Shown: in pieces, positions 10,501 to 25,500 of the stretch
How positions within the stretch are numbered: position 1 is the first letter of the stretch
Layout of the letters: each line of letters begins with the position of its first letter
NCBI GenBank assembly: GCA_021613375.1
Contig: CM038726.1
Coordinates: 1,801,546 to 1,865,545 of the forward strand
Reading direction: 5' to 3'
DNA: 64,000 nt
DNA from: Megaleporinus macrocephalus
Taxonomy: Eukaryota > Chordata > Actinopteri > Characiformes > Anostomidae
Made by a program: the position numbers and the translations under genes
The notes under the pieces: model-generated
What the model saw: only the letters and a program-made list of their open reading frames with translations
Told to the model about the DNA's origin: nothing
The model's database searches: none

Positions 10501-13500
10501 ACTTTGAGAAGGTTTTGGGGAAGGTTTGGGAAGGTTTTGTGGAAGGTTTGGGAAGGTTTTGGGGAAGGTTTGGGAAGGTTTTGGGGAAGGTTTGGGAAGG
10601 TTTTGTGGAAGGTTTGGGAAAGTATTTGGTAAAGTTTTGGGGAAGGTTTGGGAAAGTTTTGGGGAAGGTTTGGGAAAGTAATTGGTAAAGTTTTGGGCAA
10701 GGTTTGGGAAAGTAATTGGTAAAGTTTTGGGCAAGGTTTGGGAAAGGATTTAAGAAAGTATTTTGGAAAGTTTTTGAAAAAAAGTATTTGGGTAAGATTT
10801 CGGATTAAAATGCTTTTGGGAAAGTATTAGGGAAACTATTTGGGAAGGTTTTGGGGAAGGTTTGGGAAGGTTTTGGGGAAGGTTTGGGAAGGTTTTGTGG
10901 AAGGTTTGGGAAGGTTTTGGGGAAGGTTTGGGAAGGTTTTGGGGAAGGTTTGGGAAGGTTTTGTGGAAGGTTTGGGAAAGTATTTGATAAAGTTTTGGGG
11001 AAGGTTTGGGAAAGTTTTGGGGAAGGTTTGGGAAAGTAATTGGTAAAGTTTTGGGCAAGGTTTGGGAAAGTAATTGGTAAAGTTTTGGGCAAGGTTTGGG
11101 AAAGTAATTGGTAAAGTTTTGGGCAAGGTTTGGGAAAGCATTTAAGAAAGTATTTTGGAAAGTTTTTGAAAAAAAGTATTTGGGTAAGATTTCGGATTAA
11201 AATGCTTTTGGGAAAGTATTAGGGAAACTATTTGGGAAAGTTTTGGGGAAGGTTTGGGAAGGTTTTGGGGAGGGTTTGGGAAGGTTTTGGGGAAGGTTTG
11301 GGAAGGTTTTGTGGAAGGTTTGGGAAAGTATTTGGTAAAGTTTTGGGGAAGGTTTGGGAAAGTAATTGGTAAAGTTTTGGGCAAGGTTTTGGGGAAGGTT
11401 TGGGAAAGTATTTAGGGACTTTCACCAAAACCTTCTTCTAACAGGTGCTGTTGTGTGTCTTGTTAGGTGACTCCGGTGATGGTGGATATGAACTCCACGG
11501 CTGACAGCGTGGTTCAGAGTGTCCTAGAGCACAGCAGTCTGTCGGTGAGCTACCCTCCAGATTCCGTCTGCTAAAGAATATGCATTTGAATACCGTCCAC
11601 ATTCCAGAACGATAACACTTTAAATGAAACTTGTATGTGTAGTGCATTGATAATGTGTTTATAAGACGTTTTATGTCCTAAATTATGTGGATGGTGGGAT
11701 GGAGGGGGTGTTGGGGGTGTAGGTCAGGGGGGTGTGGATCAGGGGATATGGGTGAGAATATGGGCGGTTCGCTTGGTGATGTAAGGCTTGGATGCAGCTG
11801 CTCGGCCATGGAGACCCATTCCATGAAGCTCTCTACGCTCTGATCTTGAGCTGATCTGAAGACCACATGAAGGTTGGAGGTCTGTAGTGATTGACTCTGT
11901 AGAAGGTTGGTGACCTCTGTGCTCTATGCTCCTCAGCATCCGCTGACCCGCTCTGTCATTGTACGTGTTCTACCACTTGGTGTCTGAGTTGCTGTGGTTC
12001 TCAATCACTTCCACTTTGTTCTAACACCACTGACAGTCCACTGTGGAATATTTAGTAGTGAGGAAACTTCACCACTGGACTTGTTGCACAGGTGGCGTCC
12101 TATCACGGTACCACACTGGAGTTCACTGAGCTCCTGAGAGAGACCCACTCTTTACTAATGTGTGTAGAAGCAGTCTGCAGGACTAGGAGCTGGTTTTATA
12201 CAGCTGTGGTCATGGAAGTGATTGGAACACCTGAATTCAGTGATGTGGATTGGTGAGTGAAGAGCTTCAGTCATGCTGTAGAGTACCTGAATAATATCCT
12301 TGTAATACGGTGGACTGAACCGGGCTGAAGCGCTTTCATCAATCAGACGTCATCTACTCCACTAGCTGGATATTATTAGAGCACTTTGTTTTCCAGTTAG
12401 TGTGACGAGTGAAGACACTTGAGCCCTGAGCAGCAGGAAGATCACAGCCCGACGATGTTTTTCTTCTGTTCTGTCAATCTACCTTCTACATTCAGCAACC
12501 ACTTATCAGGAGCTATAACTGTAATACACTGTAATTTTGATTTATTTCAATTATTGATCGTATAGTGAGCCAGCAAAGTATGAGTATTACTGAACAACAT
12601 CTTATATAAAGAAAACAAAGAGGCAACAAACATGGAGCTACAGGGCTCTTCCCACAGAAGCATCTGTCTACACCATGTTTACAGTTATGTCTTTGATGTT
12701 GGCCAATCAAATTTGTGGGGCTGTGGTATGGGGTATTAATGGTGGGTTAATAGTGTGTGTGTCTGGAATGGTATTGGGGCAATATTGTGTATGCAAAGTT
12801 GGAAACGAGTAGAGTTGGGGGGTATTGGTGTTTGTAGGGTGTATTAGTGTGGTGAGGAAGAAAGGGATGTTAGTGATGTGTGTAGAAGATATTGGTGTGT
12901 GGGTTAATAGTGAGTCAGGGGGTAATAGTGTGTGACGGGGTAATGGTATTACTGTTGGCGGTAATAGTGTGTGTGGTGGGGGTTAATAGTGTGTGTGGTG
13001 GGGGTTAATAGTGTGTGAGGGTGTAATAAGTGTGTGAGGGTGTAATAGTGTGTGTGGTGGATGGTATTAGTGTTGGTGGTAATAGTGTGTGTGGTGGGGG
13101 TTAATAGTGTGTGAGGGTGTAATAGTGTGTGAAGAGATAATAGTGTGTGATGGGGTAATAGTGTGTGTGGTGGATGGTTTTAGTGTTGGTGGTAATAGTG
13201 TGTGTGGTGGATGGTATTAGTGTTGGTGGTAATAGTGTGTGTGGTGGATGGTATTAGTGTTGGTGGTAATAGTGTGTGTGGTGGATGGTATTAGTGTTGG
13301 CAGTAATAGTGTGTGAGGGTGTTAATAGTGTGTGAGAGTGTAACAGTGTGTGAAGAGATAATAGTGTGTGATGGGGTAATAGTGTGTGTGGTGGATGGTA
13401 TTAGTGTTGGTGGTAATCGTGTGTGGTGGATGGTATTAGTGTTGGTGGTAATAGTGTGTGTGGTGGATGGTATTAGTGTTGGTGGTAATCGTGTGAGGTG

Positions 13501-16500
13501 GATGGTATTAGTGTTGGTGGTAATAGTGAGTGTGGTGAATGGTATTAGTGTTGGTGGTAATAGTGTGTGTGCTGGGGGTTAATAGTGTTTGAGGGTGTAA
13601 TAGTGTGTGAAGGGGTAATAGTGTGTGTGGTGGATGGTATTAGTGTTGGTGGTAATAGTGTGTGTGTTGGGGGTTAATAGTGTGTGAGGGGGTAATAGTG
13701 TGTGATGGGGTAATAGTGTGTGTAGTGGATGGTATTAGTGTTGGTGGTAATAGTGTGTGTGGTGGATGGTATTAGTGTTGGTGGTAATAGTGTGTGGTGG
13801 GTGGTATTAGTGTTGGTGATAATAGTGTGTGTGGTGGATGGTATTAGTGTTGGTGGTAATAGTGTGTGGTGGATGGTATTAGTGTTGGTGGTAATAGTGT
13901 GTGTGTTGGGGGTTAATAGTGTTTGAGGGTGTAATAGTGTGTGAAGGGGTAATAGTGTGTGAAGGGGGTAATGGTGTGTGTGGTGGATGGTTTTAGTGTT
14001 GGTGGTAATAGTGTGTGGTGGATGGTATTAGTGTTGGTGGTAATAGTGTGTGTGGTGGATGGTATTAGTGTTGGTGGTAATAGTGTGTGGTGGATGGTAT
14101 TAGTGTTGGTGGTAATAGTGTGTGTGGTGGATGGTATTAGTGTTGGTGGTAATAGTGTTTGTGGTGGGAGTTAATAGTGTGTGAGGGTGTAATAGTGTGT
14201 GTGGTGGATGGTATTAGTGTTGGTGGTAATAGTGTGTGTGTTGGGGGTTAATAGTGTGTGAGGGGGTAATAGTGTGTGTGGTGGATGGTATTAGTGTTGG
14301 TGGTAATAGTGTGTGTGGTGGGAGGTAATAGTGTGTGAGAGTGTAATAGTGTGTGTGGTGGATGGTATTAGTGTTGGTGGTAATAGTGTGTGTGGTGGGA
14401 GGAAATAGTGTGTGATGGGGTAATAGTGTGTGTGGTGGATGGTATTAGTGTTGGTGGTAATAGTGTGTGTGGTGGGAGGTAATAGTGTGTGAGATTGTAA
14501 TAGTGTGTGTGGTGGATGGTATTAGTGTTGGTGGTAATAGTGTGTGTGGTGGATGGTATTAGTGTTGGTGGTAATAGTGTGTGTGTTGGGGGTTAATAGT
14601 GTGTGAGGGTGTAATAGTGTGTGTGGTGGATGGTATTAGTGTTGGTGGTAATAGTGTGTGTGTTGGGGGTTAATAGTGTGTGAGGGGGTAATAGTGTGTG
14701 TGGTGGATGGTATTAGTGTTGGTGGTAATAGTGTGTGTGGTGGGAGGTAATAGTGTGTGAGAGTGTAATAGTGTGTGTGGTGGATGGTATTAGTGTTGGT
14801 GGTAATAGTGTGTGTGGTGGGAGGAAATAGTGTGTGATGGGGTAATAGTGTGTGTGGTGGATGGTATTAGTGTTGGTGGTAATAGTGTGTGTGGTGGGAG
14901 GTAATAGTGTGTGAGATTGTAATAGTGTGTGTGGTGGATGGTATTAGTGTTGGTGGTAATAGTGTGTGTGGTGGGAGGTAATAGTGTGAGGGGGTAATAG
15001 TGTGTGTGGTGGATGGTTATAGTGTTGGTGGTAATACTGTGTGTGGTGGGGGTTAATAGTGTGTGAGGGTGTGATAGTGTGTGTGGTGGGGGTATTCGTG
15101 TTGAGGTAAGAGTGTGTGGTGGTTGTATTACTCTCTGGGGTGTAATAGTGTGTGTGGTGGATGGTATTAGTGTTGGTGGTAATAGTGTGTGGTGGATGGT
15201 ATTAGTGTTGGTGGTAATAGTGTGTGTGGTGGATGGTATTAGTGTTGGTGGTAATAGTGTTTGTGGAGGGAGTTAATAGTGTGTGAGGGTGTAATAGTGT
15301 GTGTGGTGGATGGTATTAGTGTTGGTGGTAATAGTGTGTGTGTTGGGGGTTAATAGTGTGTGAGGGGGTAATAGTGTGTGTGGTGGATGGTATTAGTGTT
15401 GGTGGTAATAGTGTGTGTGGTGGGAGGTAATAGTGTGTGAGAGTGTAATAGTGTGTGTGGTGGATGGTATTAGTGTTGGTGGTAATAGTGTGTGTGGTGG
15501 GAGGAAATAGTGTGTGATGGGGTAATAGTGTGTGTGGTGGATGGTATTAGTGTTGGTGGTAATAGTGTGTGTGGTGGGAGGTAATAGTGTGTGAGATTGT
15601 AATAGTGTGTGTGGTGGATGGTATTAGTGTTGGTGGTAATAGTGTGTGTGGTGGATGGTATTAGTGTTGGTGGTAATAGTGTGTGTGTTGGGGGTTAATA
15701 GTGTGTGAGGGTGTAATAGTGTGTGTGGTGGATGGTATTAGTGTTGGTGGTAATAGTGTGTGTGTTGGGGGTTAATAGTGTGTGAGGGGGTAATAGTGTG
15801 TGTGGTGGATGGTATTAGTGTTGGTGGTAATAGTGTGTGTGGTGGGAGGTAATAGTGTGTGAGAGTGTAATAGTGTGTGTGGTGGATGGTATTAGTGTTG
15901 GTGGTAATAGTGTGTGTGGTGGGAGGAAATAGTGTGTGATGGGGTAATAGTGTGTGTGGTGGATGGTATTAGTGTTGGTGGTAATAGTGTGTGTGGTGGG
16001 AGGTAATAGTGTGTGAGAGTGTAATAGTGTGTGTGGTGGATGGTATTAGTGTTGGTGGTAATAGTGTGTGTGGTGGGAGGTAATAGTGTGAGGGGGTAAT
16101 AGTGTGTGTGGTGGATGGTTATAGTGTTGGTGGTAATACTGTGTGTGGTGGGGGTTAATAGTGTGTGAGGGTGTGATAGTGTGTGTGGTGGGGGTATTCG
16201 TGTTGAGGTAAGAGTGTGTGGTGGTTGTATTACTCTCTGGGGTGTAATAGTGTGTGTGATGGGGGCTATTAGTGTTAGAGTAAGAGTGTGTGTGGTAGTT
16301 GTATTACTGTTGGGGGTAATAGTGTGTGTAGTGGGGGTATTAGGTTTAGGGTAATAGTGTGTGTGGTAAGGGGTATTAGTATTGGGGTAGTAGTGTGTGT
16401 GGTAGGGGTAATAGTATTAGGGGTAATAGTGTGTGTGGTAAGGGGTATTAGTATTAGGGGTAATAGTGTGTGTGGTAAGGGGTATTAGTATTAGGGGTAA

Positions 16501-19500
16501 TAGTGTGTGTGGTAAGGGGTATTAGTATTAGGGGTAATAGTGTGTGTGGTAAGGGGTATTAGTATTAGGGGTAATAGTGTGTGTGGTAAGGGGTATTAGT
16601 ATTAGGGGTTATAGTGTGTGGTAAGTGGTATTAGTATTAGGGGTAATAGTGTGTGTGGTAAGGGGTATTAGTATTAGGGGTAATAGTGTGTGTGGTAAGG
16701 GGTATTAGTATTAGGGGTAATAGTGTGTGTGGTAAGGGGTATTAGTATTAGGGGTTATAGTGTGTGGTAAGGGGTATTAGTATTAGGGGTAATAGTGTGT
16801 GGTAAGGGGTATTAGTATTAGGGGTAATAGTGTGTGTGGTAAGGGGTATTAGTATTAGGGGTAATAGTGTGTGTGGTAAGGGGTATTAGTATTAGTGGTT
16901 ATAGTGTGTGGTAAGGGGTATTAGTATTAGGGGTAATAGTGTGTGTGGTAAGGGGTATTAGTATTAGGGGTTATAGTGTGTGGTAAGGGGTATTAGTATT
17001 AGGGGTAATAGTGTGTGTGGTAAGGGGTATTAGTATTAGGGGTAATAGTGTGTGTGGTAAGGGGTATTAGTATTAGGGGTAATAGTGTGTGTGGTAAGGG
17101 GTATTAGTATTAGGGGTTATAGTGTGTGGTAAGGGGTATTAGTATTAGGGGTAATAGTGTGTGTGGTAAGGGGTATTAGTATTAGGGGTAATAGTGTGTG
17201 TGGTAAGGGGTATTAGTATTAGGGGTAATAGTGTGTGGTAAGGGGTATTAGTATTAGGGGTAATAGTGTGTGTGGTAAGAGGTATTAGTATAGGGGTAAT
17301 AGTGTGTGTGGTAAGGGGTATTAGTATTAGGGGTAATAGTGTGTGGTAAGGGGTATTAGTATTAGGGGTAATAGTGTGTGTGGTAAGGGGTATTAGTATT
17401 AGGGGTAATAGTGTGTGGTAAGGGGTATTAGTATTAGGGGTAATAGTGTGTGTGGTAAGGGGTATTAGTATTAGGGGTAATTGTGTGTGTGGTAAGGGGT
17501 ATTAGTATTAGGGGTAATAGTGTGTGGTAAGGGGTATTAGTATTAGGGGTAATAGTGTGTGGTAAGGGGTATTAGTATTAGGGGTAAGAGTGTGTGTGTT
17601 AAGGGGTATTAGTATTAGGGGTAATAGTGTGTGGTAAGAGGTATTAGTATTAGGGGTAAGAGTGTGTGTGTTAAGGGGTATTAGTATTAGGGGTAATAGT
17701 GTGTGGTAAGGGGTATTAGTATTAGGGGTAATAGTGTGTGTGGTAAGGGGTATTAGTATTAGGGGTAATAGTGTGTGTGGTAAGGGGTATTAGTATTAGG
17801 GGTAAGAGTGTGTGTGGTAAGGGGTATTAGTATTAGGGGTAATAGTGTGGGTGGTAAGGGGTATTAGTATTAGGGGTAATAGTGTGTGTGGTAAGGGGTA
17901 TTAGTATTAGGGGTAATAGTGTGTGGTAAGGGGTATTAGTATTAGGGGTAATCGTGTGTGTGTGGTAAGGGGTATTAGTATTAGGGGTAATAGTGTGTGT
18001 GGTAAGGGGTATTAGTATTAGGGGTAATAGTGTGTGTGGTAAGGGGTATTAGTATTAGGGGTAATAGTGTGTGGTAAGAGGTATTAGTATTAGGGGTTAT
18101 AGTGTGTGGTAAGGGGTATTAGTATTAGGGGTAATAGTGTGTGTGGTAAGGGGTATTAGTATTAGGGGTAATAGTGTGTGTGGTAAGGGGTATTAGTATT
18201 AGGGGTAATAGTGTGTGGTAAGGGGTATTAGTATTAGGGGTAATAGTGTGTGTGGTAAGGGGTATTAGTATTAGGGGTAATAGTGTGTGGAAAGGGGTAT
18301 TAGTATTAGGGGTAATAGTGTGTGTGGTAAGGGGTATTAGTATTAGGGGTAATAGTGTGTGTGGTAAGGGGTATTAGTATTAGGGGTAATAGTGTGTGTG
18401 GTAAGGGGTATTAGTATTAGGGGTAATAGTGTGTGGTAAGAGGTATTAGTATTAGGGGTTATAGTGTGTGGTAAGGGGTATTAGTATTAGGGGTAATAGT
18501 GTGTGTGGTAAGGGGTATTAGTATTAGGGGTAATAGTGTGTGTGGTAAGGGGTATTAGTATTAGGGGTAATAGTGTGTGTTAAGGGGTATTAGTATTAGG
18601 GGTAATAGTGTGTGGTAAGGGGTATTAGTATTAGGGGTAATAGTGTGTGTGGTAAGGGGGTATTAGTATAGGGCTAATAGTGTGTGTGGTAAGGGGTATT
18701 AGTATTAGGGGTAATAGTGTGTGGTAAGGGGTATTAGTATTAGGGGTAATAGGTGTGTGTGGTAAGGGGTATTAGTATTAGGGGTAATAGTGTGTGTGGT
18801 AAGGGGTATTAGTATTAGGGGTAATAGTGTGTGTGGTAAGGGGTATTAGTATTAGGGGTAAGAGTGTGTGGTAAGGGGTATTAGTATTAGGGGTAATAGT
18901 GTGTGTGGTAAGGGGTATTAGTATTAGGGGTAAGAGTGTGTGGTAAGGGGTATTAGTATTAGGGGTAATAGTGTGTGTGGTAAGAGGTATTAGTATTAGG
19001 GGTAATAGTGTGTGTGGTAAGGGGTATTAGTATTAGGGGTAATAGTGTGTGGTAAGGGGTATTAGTATTAGGGGTAATAGTGTGTGGTAAGGGGTATTAG
19101 TATTAGGGGTAATAGTGTGTGTTAAGGGTATTAGTATTAGGGGTAATAGTGTGTGTGGTAAGGGGTATTAGTATTAGGGGTAATAGTGTGTGTGGTAAGG
19201 GGTATTAGTATTAGGGGTAATAGTGTGTGTGGTAAGGGGTATTAGTATTAGGGGTAATAGTGTGTGGTAAGGGGTATTAGTATTAGGGGTAATAGTGTGT
19301 GGTAAGGGGTATTAGTATTAGGGGGAATAATGTGTGGTAAGGGGTATTAGTATTAGGGGTAAGAGTGTGTGTGGTAAGGGGTATTAGTATTAGGGGGAAT
19401 AATGTGTGGTAAGGGGTATTAGTATTAGGGGTAATAGTGTGTGTTAAGGGGTATTAGTATTAGGGGTATTAGTGTGTGGTAAGAGGTATTAGTATTAGGG

Positions 19501-22500
19501 GTAATAGTGTGTGTGGTAAGGGGTATTAGTATTAGGGGTAATAGTGTGTGTGGTAAGGGGTATTAGTATTAGGGGTAAGAGTGTGTGGTAAGGGGTATTA
19601 GTATTAGGGGTAATAGTGTGTGGTAAGGGGTATTAGTATTAGGGGGAATAATGTGTGGTAAGGGGTATTAGTATTAGGGGTAATAGTGTGTGGTAAGGGG
19701 TATTAGTATTAGGGGTAATAGTGTGTGTGGTAAGGGGTATTAGTATTAGGGGTAATAGTGTGTGTGGTAAGAGGTATTAGTATTAGGGGTAATAGTGTGT
19801 GTGGTAAGGGGTATTAGTATTAGGGGGAATAATGTGTGGTAAGGGGTATTAGTATTAGGGGTAATAGTGTGTGTGGTAAGGGGTATTAGTATTAGGGGGA
19901 ATAATGTGTGGTAAGGGGTATTAGTATTAGGGGTAATAGTGTGTGGTAAGGGGTATTAGTATTAGGGGTAAGAGTGTGTGTGGTAAGAGGTATTAGTATT
20001 AGGGGTAATAGTGTGTGTGGTAAGGGGTATTAGTATTAGGGGTAATAGTGTGTGTGGTAAGGGGTATTAGTATTAGGGGTAATAGTGTGTGTGTTAAGGG
20101 GTATTAGTATTAGGGGTAATAGTGTGTGTGGTAAGGGGTATTAGTATTAGGGGTAATAGTGTGTGTGGTAAGGGGTATTAGTATTAGGGGTAATAGTGTG
20201 TGTGGTAAGGGGTATTAGTATTAGGGGGAATAATGTGTGGTAAGGGGTATTAGTATTAGGGGTAATAGTGTGTGGTAAGGGGTATTAGTATTAGGGGTAA
20301 GAGTGTGTGTGGTAAGGGGTATTAGTATTAGGTTTGTGTGGGTCCGCTGCTGAGGTGAGGGTCCGCTGTAGTAGGGGGTAAGGGGGAGGAGTGGAGTGCT
20401 TACTGGGAGCTGGGGGCGGGGCTGGGGGCGGAGCTGGGGGCGGAGCTGGGGGCGGAGCTGGTGGGCAGCCTCTGTGTTTGCTGCGTCCTCGTTTCGGCAT
20501 TTCCTGTCTTTCATCTCTCTCACTTCCTGTTTCCTGTCCCCCCGTCTTCCAAACATAATGACCACTTCCTGTGTGCAGGGCTCCGCCTCCAACTACCAGC
20601 TGTGTGTGGAGCAGGACGGAGAGCAGGAGCCACACCCCCTTATCGGTGAGGACCCCCACTCACCACCACGCTCACTAGTCTTCTGTAGGAGTGATCACAC
20701 TCACACTCACCTCACTAACACTCAATCACATCCTCACAGCAATGTTCAACATCAGTACCTGACCTCACTAACACTCAATCACATCCTCACAGCAATGTTC
20801 AACATCAGTACCTGACCTCACTAACACTCAATCAAATCCTCACAGCAATGTTCAACACCAGTACCTGACCTCACTAACACTCAATCACATCCTCACAGCA
20901 ATGTTCAACATCAGTACCTGACCTCACTAACACTCAATCACATCCTCACAGCAATGTTCAACATCAGTACCTGACCTCACTAACACACAATCACATCCTC
21001 ACAGCAATGTTCAACATCAGTACCTGACCTCACCAACACTCAATCAAATCCTCACAGCAATGTTCAACATCAGTACCTGACCTCACTAACACTCAATCAC
21101 ATCCTCACAGCAATGTTCAACAACAGTACCTGACCTCACTAACACTCAATCACATCCTCACAGCAATGTTCAACATCAGTACCTGACCTCACTAACACTC
21201 AATCACATCCTCACAGCAATGTTCAACATCAGCACCTGACCTCACTAACACTCAATCACATCCTCACAGCAATGTTCAACATCAGTACCTGACCTCACTA
21301 ACACTCAATCAAATCCTCACAGCAATGTTCAACACCAGTACCTGACCTCACTAACACTCAATCAAATCCTCACAGCAATGTTCAACACCAGTACCTGACC
21401 TCACTAACACTCAATCACATCCTCACAGCAATGTTCAACATCAGTACCTGACCTCACTAACACTCAATCAACCCCTCACAGCAATGTTATTGCTCTGGCT
21501 ACATATTTTACTGCTCTGGTTACATATTTTACTGCTCTGGCTACATATTTTACTGCTCTGGTTATATATTTTACTGCTCTGGTTATATATTTTACTGCTC
21601 TGGCTACATATTTTACTGCTCTGGTTATATATTTTACTGCTCTGGCTACATATTTTACTGCTCTGGTTATATATTTTACTGCTCTGGTTATATATTTTAC
21701 TGCTCTGGCTACATATTTTACTGTTCTGGCTACATATTTTACTGCTCTGGCTACATATTTTACTGCTCTGGTTATATATTTTACTGCTCTGGCTACATAT
21801 TTTACTGCTCTGGTTATATATTTTACTGCTCTGGTTACATATTTTACTGCTCTGGCTACATATTTTACTGCTCTGGTTATATATTTTACTGCTCTGGTTA
21901 TATATTTTACTGCTCTGGTTATATATTTTACTGCTCTGGCTACATATTTTACTGTTCTGGCTACATATTTTACTGCTCTGGTTATATATTTTACTGCTCT
22001 GGTTATATATTTTACTGCTCTGGCTACATATTTTACTGCTCTGGTTAGATATTTTACTGTTCTGGATACATATTTTACTGTTCTGACTACATATTTTACT
22101 GTTCTGACTACATATTTTACTGATCTGACTACATATTTTACTGTTCTGACTACATATTTTACTGATCTGGCTACATATTTTACTGTTCTGGATACATATT
22201 TTACTGTTCTGACTACATATTTTACTGTTCTGACTACATATTTTACTGTTGTGGCTACATATTTTACTGCTCTGGTTAGATATTTTACTGTTCTGGATAC
22301 ATATTTTACTGTTCTGACTACATATTTTACTGTTCTGACTACATATTTTACTGATCTGACTACATATTTTACTGCTCAGGTTATATATTTTACTGTTCTG
22401 ACTACATATTTTACTGATCTGGCTACATATTTTACTGTTCTGGATACATATTTTACTGTTCTGACTACATATTTTACTGTTCTGACTACATATTTTACTG

Positions 22501-25500
22501 TTCTGGTTACATATTTTACTGCTCTGGTTATATATTTTACTGTTCTGGATACATATTTTACTGTTCTTGCTACATATTTTACTGTTCTGACTACATATTT
22601 TACTGATCTGACTACATATTTTACTGCTCAGGTTATATATTTTACTGTTCTGACTACATATTTTACTGCTCTGGCTACATATTTTACTGCTCTGGTTAGA
22701 TATTTTACTGTTCTGGATACATATTTTACTGTTCTGACTACATATTTTACTGTTCTGACTACATATTTTACTGATCTGACTACATATTTTACTGCTCAGG
22801 TTATATATTTTACTGTTCTGACTACATATTTTACTGATCTGGCTACATATTTTACTGTTCTGGATACATATTTTACTGTTCTGACTACATATTTTACTGT
22901 TCTGACTACATATTTTACTGTTCTGGTTACATATTTTACTGCTCTGGTTATATATTTTACTGTTCTGGATACATATTTTACTGTTCTTGCTACATATTTT
23001 ACTGTTCTGACTACATATTTTACTGCTCTGGTTATATATTTTACTGCTCTGGCTACATATTTTACTGTTCTGGTTATATATTTTACTGTTCTGGATACAT
23101 ATTTTACTGTTCTGGACACATATTTTACTGCTCTGGCTACATATTTTACTGATCTGGCTACATATTTTACTGTTCTGGTTATATATTTTACTGTTCTGAC
23201 TACATATTTTCCTGATCTGGCTACATATTCTACTGTTCTGGTTACATATTTTACTGTTCTGACTACATATTTTACTGATCTGGCTACATATTTTACTGTT
23301 CTGGTTACATATTTTACTGATCTGGTTACATATTTTACTGCTCTTGGTACATATTCTACTGTTCTGACTACATATTTTACTGTTCTGGTTACATATTTTA
23401 CTGCTCTGGCTACATATTTTACTGCTCTGGTTACATATTCTACTGTTCTGGTTACATATTTTACTGATCTGGCTACATATTTTACTGTTCTGGTTACATA
23501 TTTTACTGATCTGGTTACATATTTTACTGATCTGGCTACATATTTTACTGTTCTGGTTACATATTTTACTGATCTGGTTACATATTTTACTGCTCTGGCT
23601 ACATATTCTACTGTTCTGACTACATATTTTACTGTTCTGGTTACATATTTTACTGCTCTGGTTACATATTTTACTGATCTGGTTACATATTTTACTGCTC
23701 TGGCTACATATTCTACTGTTCTGACTACATATTTTACTGATCTGGCTACATATTGTACTGTTCTGGTTACATATTCTACTGTTCTGGTTACATATTTTAC
23801 TGATCTGGCTACATATTTTACTGTTCTGGTTACATATTTTACTGCTCTGGTTACATATTTTACTGATCTGGCTACATATTTTACTGTTCTGGTTACATAT
23901 TTTACTGATCTGGTTACATATTTTACTGCTCTGGCTACATATTCTACTGTTCTGACTACATATTTTACTGTTCTGGTTACATATTTTACTGCTCTGGCTA
24001 CATATTCTACTGTTCTGACTACATATTTTACTGATCTGGCTACATATTTTACTGTTCTGGTTACATATTTTACTGCTCTGGCTACATATTCTACTGTTCT
24101 GGTTACATATTCTACTGTTCTGGTTACATATTTTACTGATCTGGCTACATATTTTACTGATCTGGTTACATATTTTACTGATCTGGTTACATATTTTACT
24201 GATCTGGTTACATATTTTACTGATCTGGCTACATATTTTACTGTTCTGGTTACATATTTTACTGATCTGGTTACATATTTTACTGATCTGGCTACATATT
24301 TTACTGTTCTGGTTACATATTTTACTGATCTGGTTACATATTTTACTGCTCTGGCTACATATTCTACTGTTCTGACTACATATTCTACTGTTCTGACTAC
24401 ATATTTTACTGATCTGGCTACATATTTTACTGTTTTGGTTACATATTTTACTGCTCTGGCTACATATTTTACTGTTCTGGTTACATATTTTACTGATCTG
24501 GTTACATATTTTACTGCTCTGGCTACATATTCTACTGTTCTGACTACATATTCTACTGTTCTGACTACATATTTTACTGATCTGGCTACATATTCTACTG
24601 TTCTGGTTACATATTTTACTGCTCTGGCTACATATTCTACTGTTCTGGTTACATATTTTACTGATCTGGCTACATATTTTACTGATCTGGTTACATATTT
24701 TACTGATCTGGCTACATATTTTACTGTTCTGGCTACATATTTTACTGTTCTGGTTACATATTTTACTGCTCTGGCTACATATTCTACTGTTCTGACTACA
24801 TATTCTACTGCTCTGGCTACATATTTTACTGCTCTGGCTACATATTTTACTGCTCTGGCTACATATTTTACTGTTCTGGCTACATATTTTACTGCTCTGG
24901 CTACATATTTTACTGTTCTGGCTACATATTTTACTGCTCTGGCTACACAACAACACTGTTCTTATTACACACCCTCACTGTTCTTGTTCTTCTTTAGAAA
25001 AATCATGGGAGTCAAACGTGTGGTCGTACTCCATCGCTCATATTATAATTATCACATTGCACATGGATTCATTTGCATGGAGGTTGTGAGCAGACCAGCC
25101 TGTAATTGGACTGGGATATTCCAGTAGTGGTCTTCATACGCTGCGGTCACTCACAGCTGTGTGTAAATGAGAAGAGATGAGATGATTGAGGACAGCGGTG
25201 AGTGAAGCGTAAGAGATGGAGAGGATAGGATTTTAAAATAGGATTAAAATAATAGGTTTAAGAAAGAATGAAATAAAAGTTGAAATGAATATGAAGAGGA
25301 TGATGAGGTGGCATCACAGGACGGAAGTGCAGTAGAGCTAACAGTGTTTCAAACTGAGTGTTTGTGAGGCACTGATGTTGAACACTGCTGTGAGGATCTG
25401 ATTGAGCATTAGAAAAGTCAGGTACTGGTGTTGAACATTGCTGTGGGGATTTGATTGAATATTAGTGAAGTCAGGTACTGATGTTGAACACTGCTGGGAG

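Noticed and set aside
9775..11428. Pro/Lys-rich minus-strand frames resembling structural proteins
   Set aside because: Translations of the GTTTGGGAA minisatellite in intron 4.
20695..21480. CRISPR-like regular repeats
   Set aside because: Repeats are contiguous with no unique spacers, in a vertebrate intron. The same applies to the arrays at 27590 and 58660.
21468..24956. 1162-codon minus-strand and 958-codon plus-strand open frames
   Set aside because: They are produced by a stop-free 21-bp satellite inside a spliced intron; no start context, domain or non-repeat sequence supports a gene.
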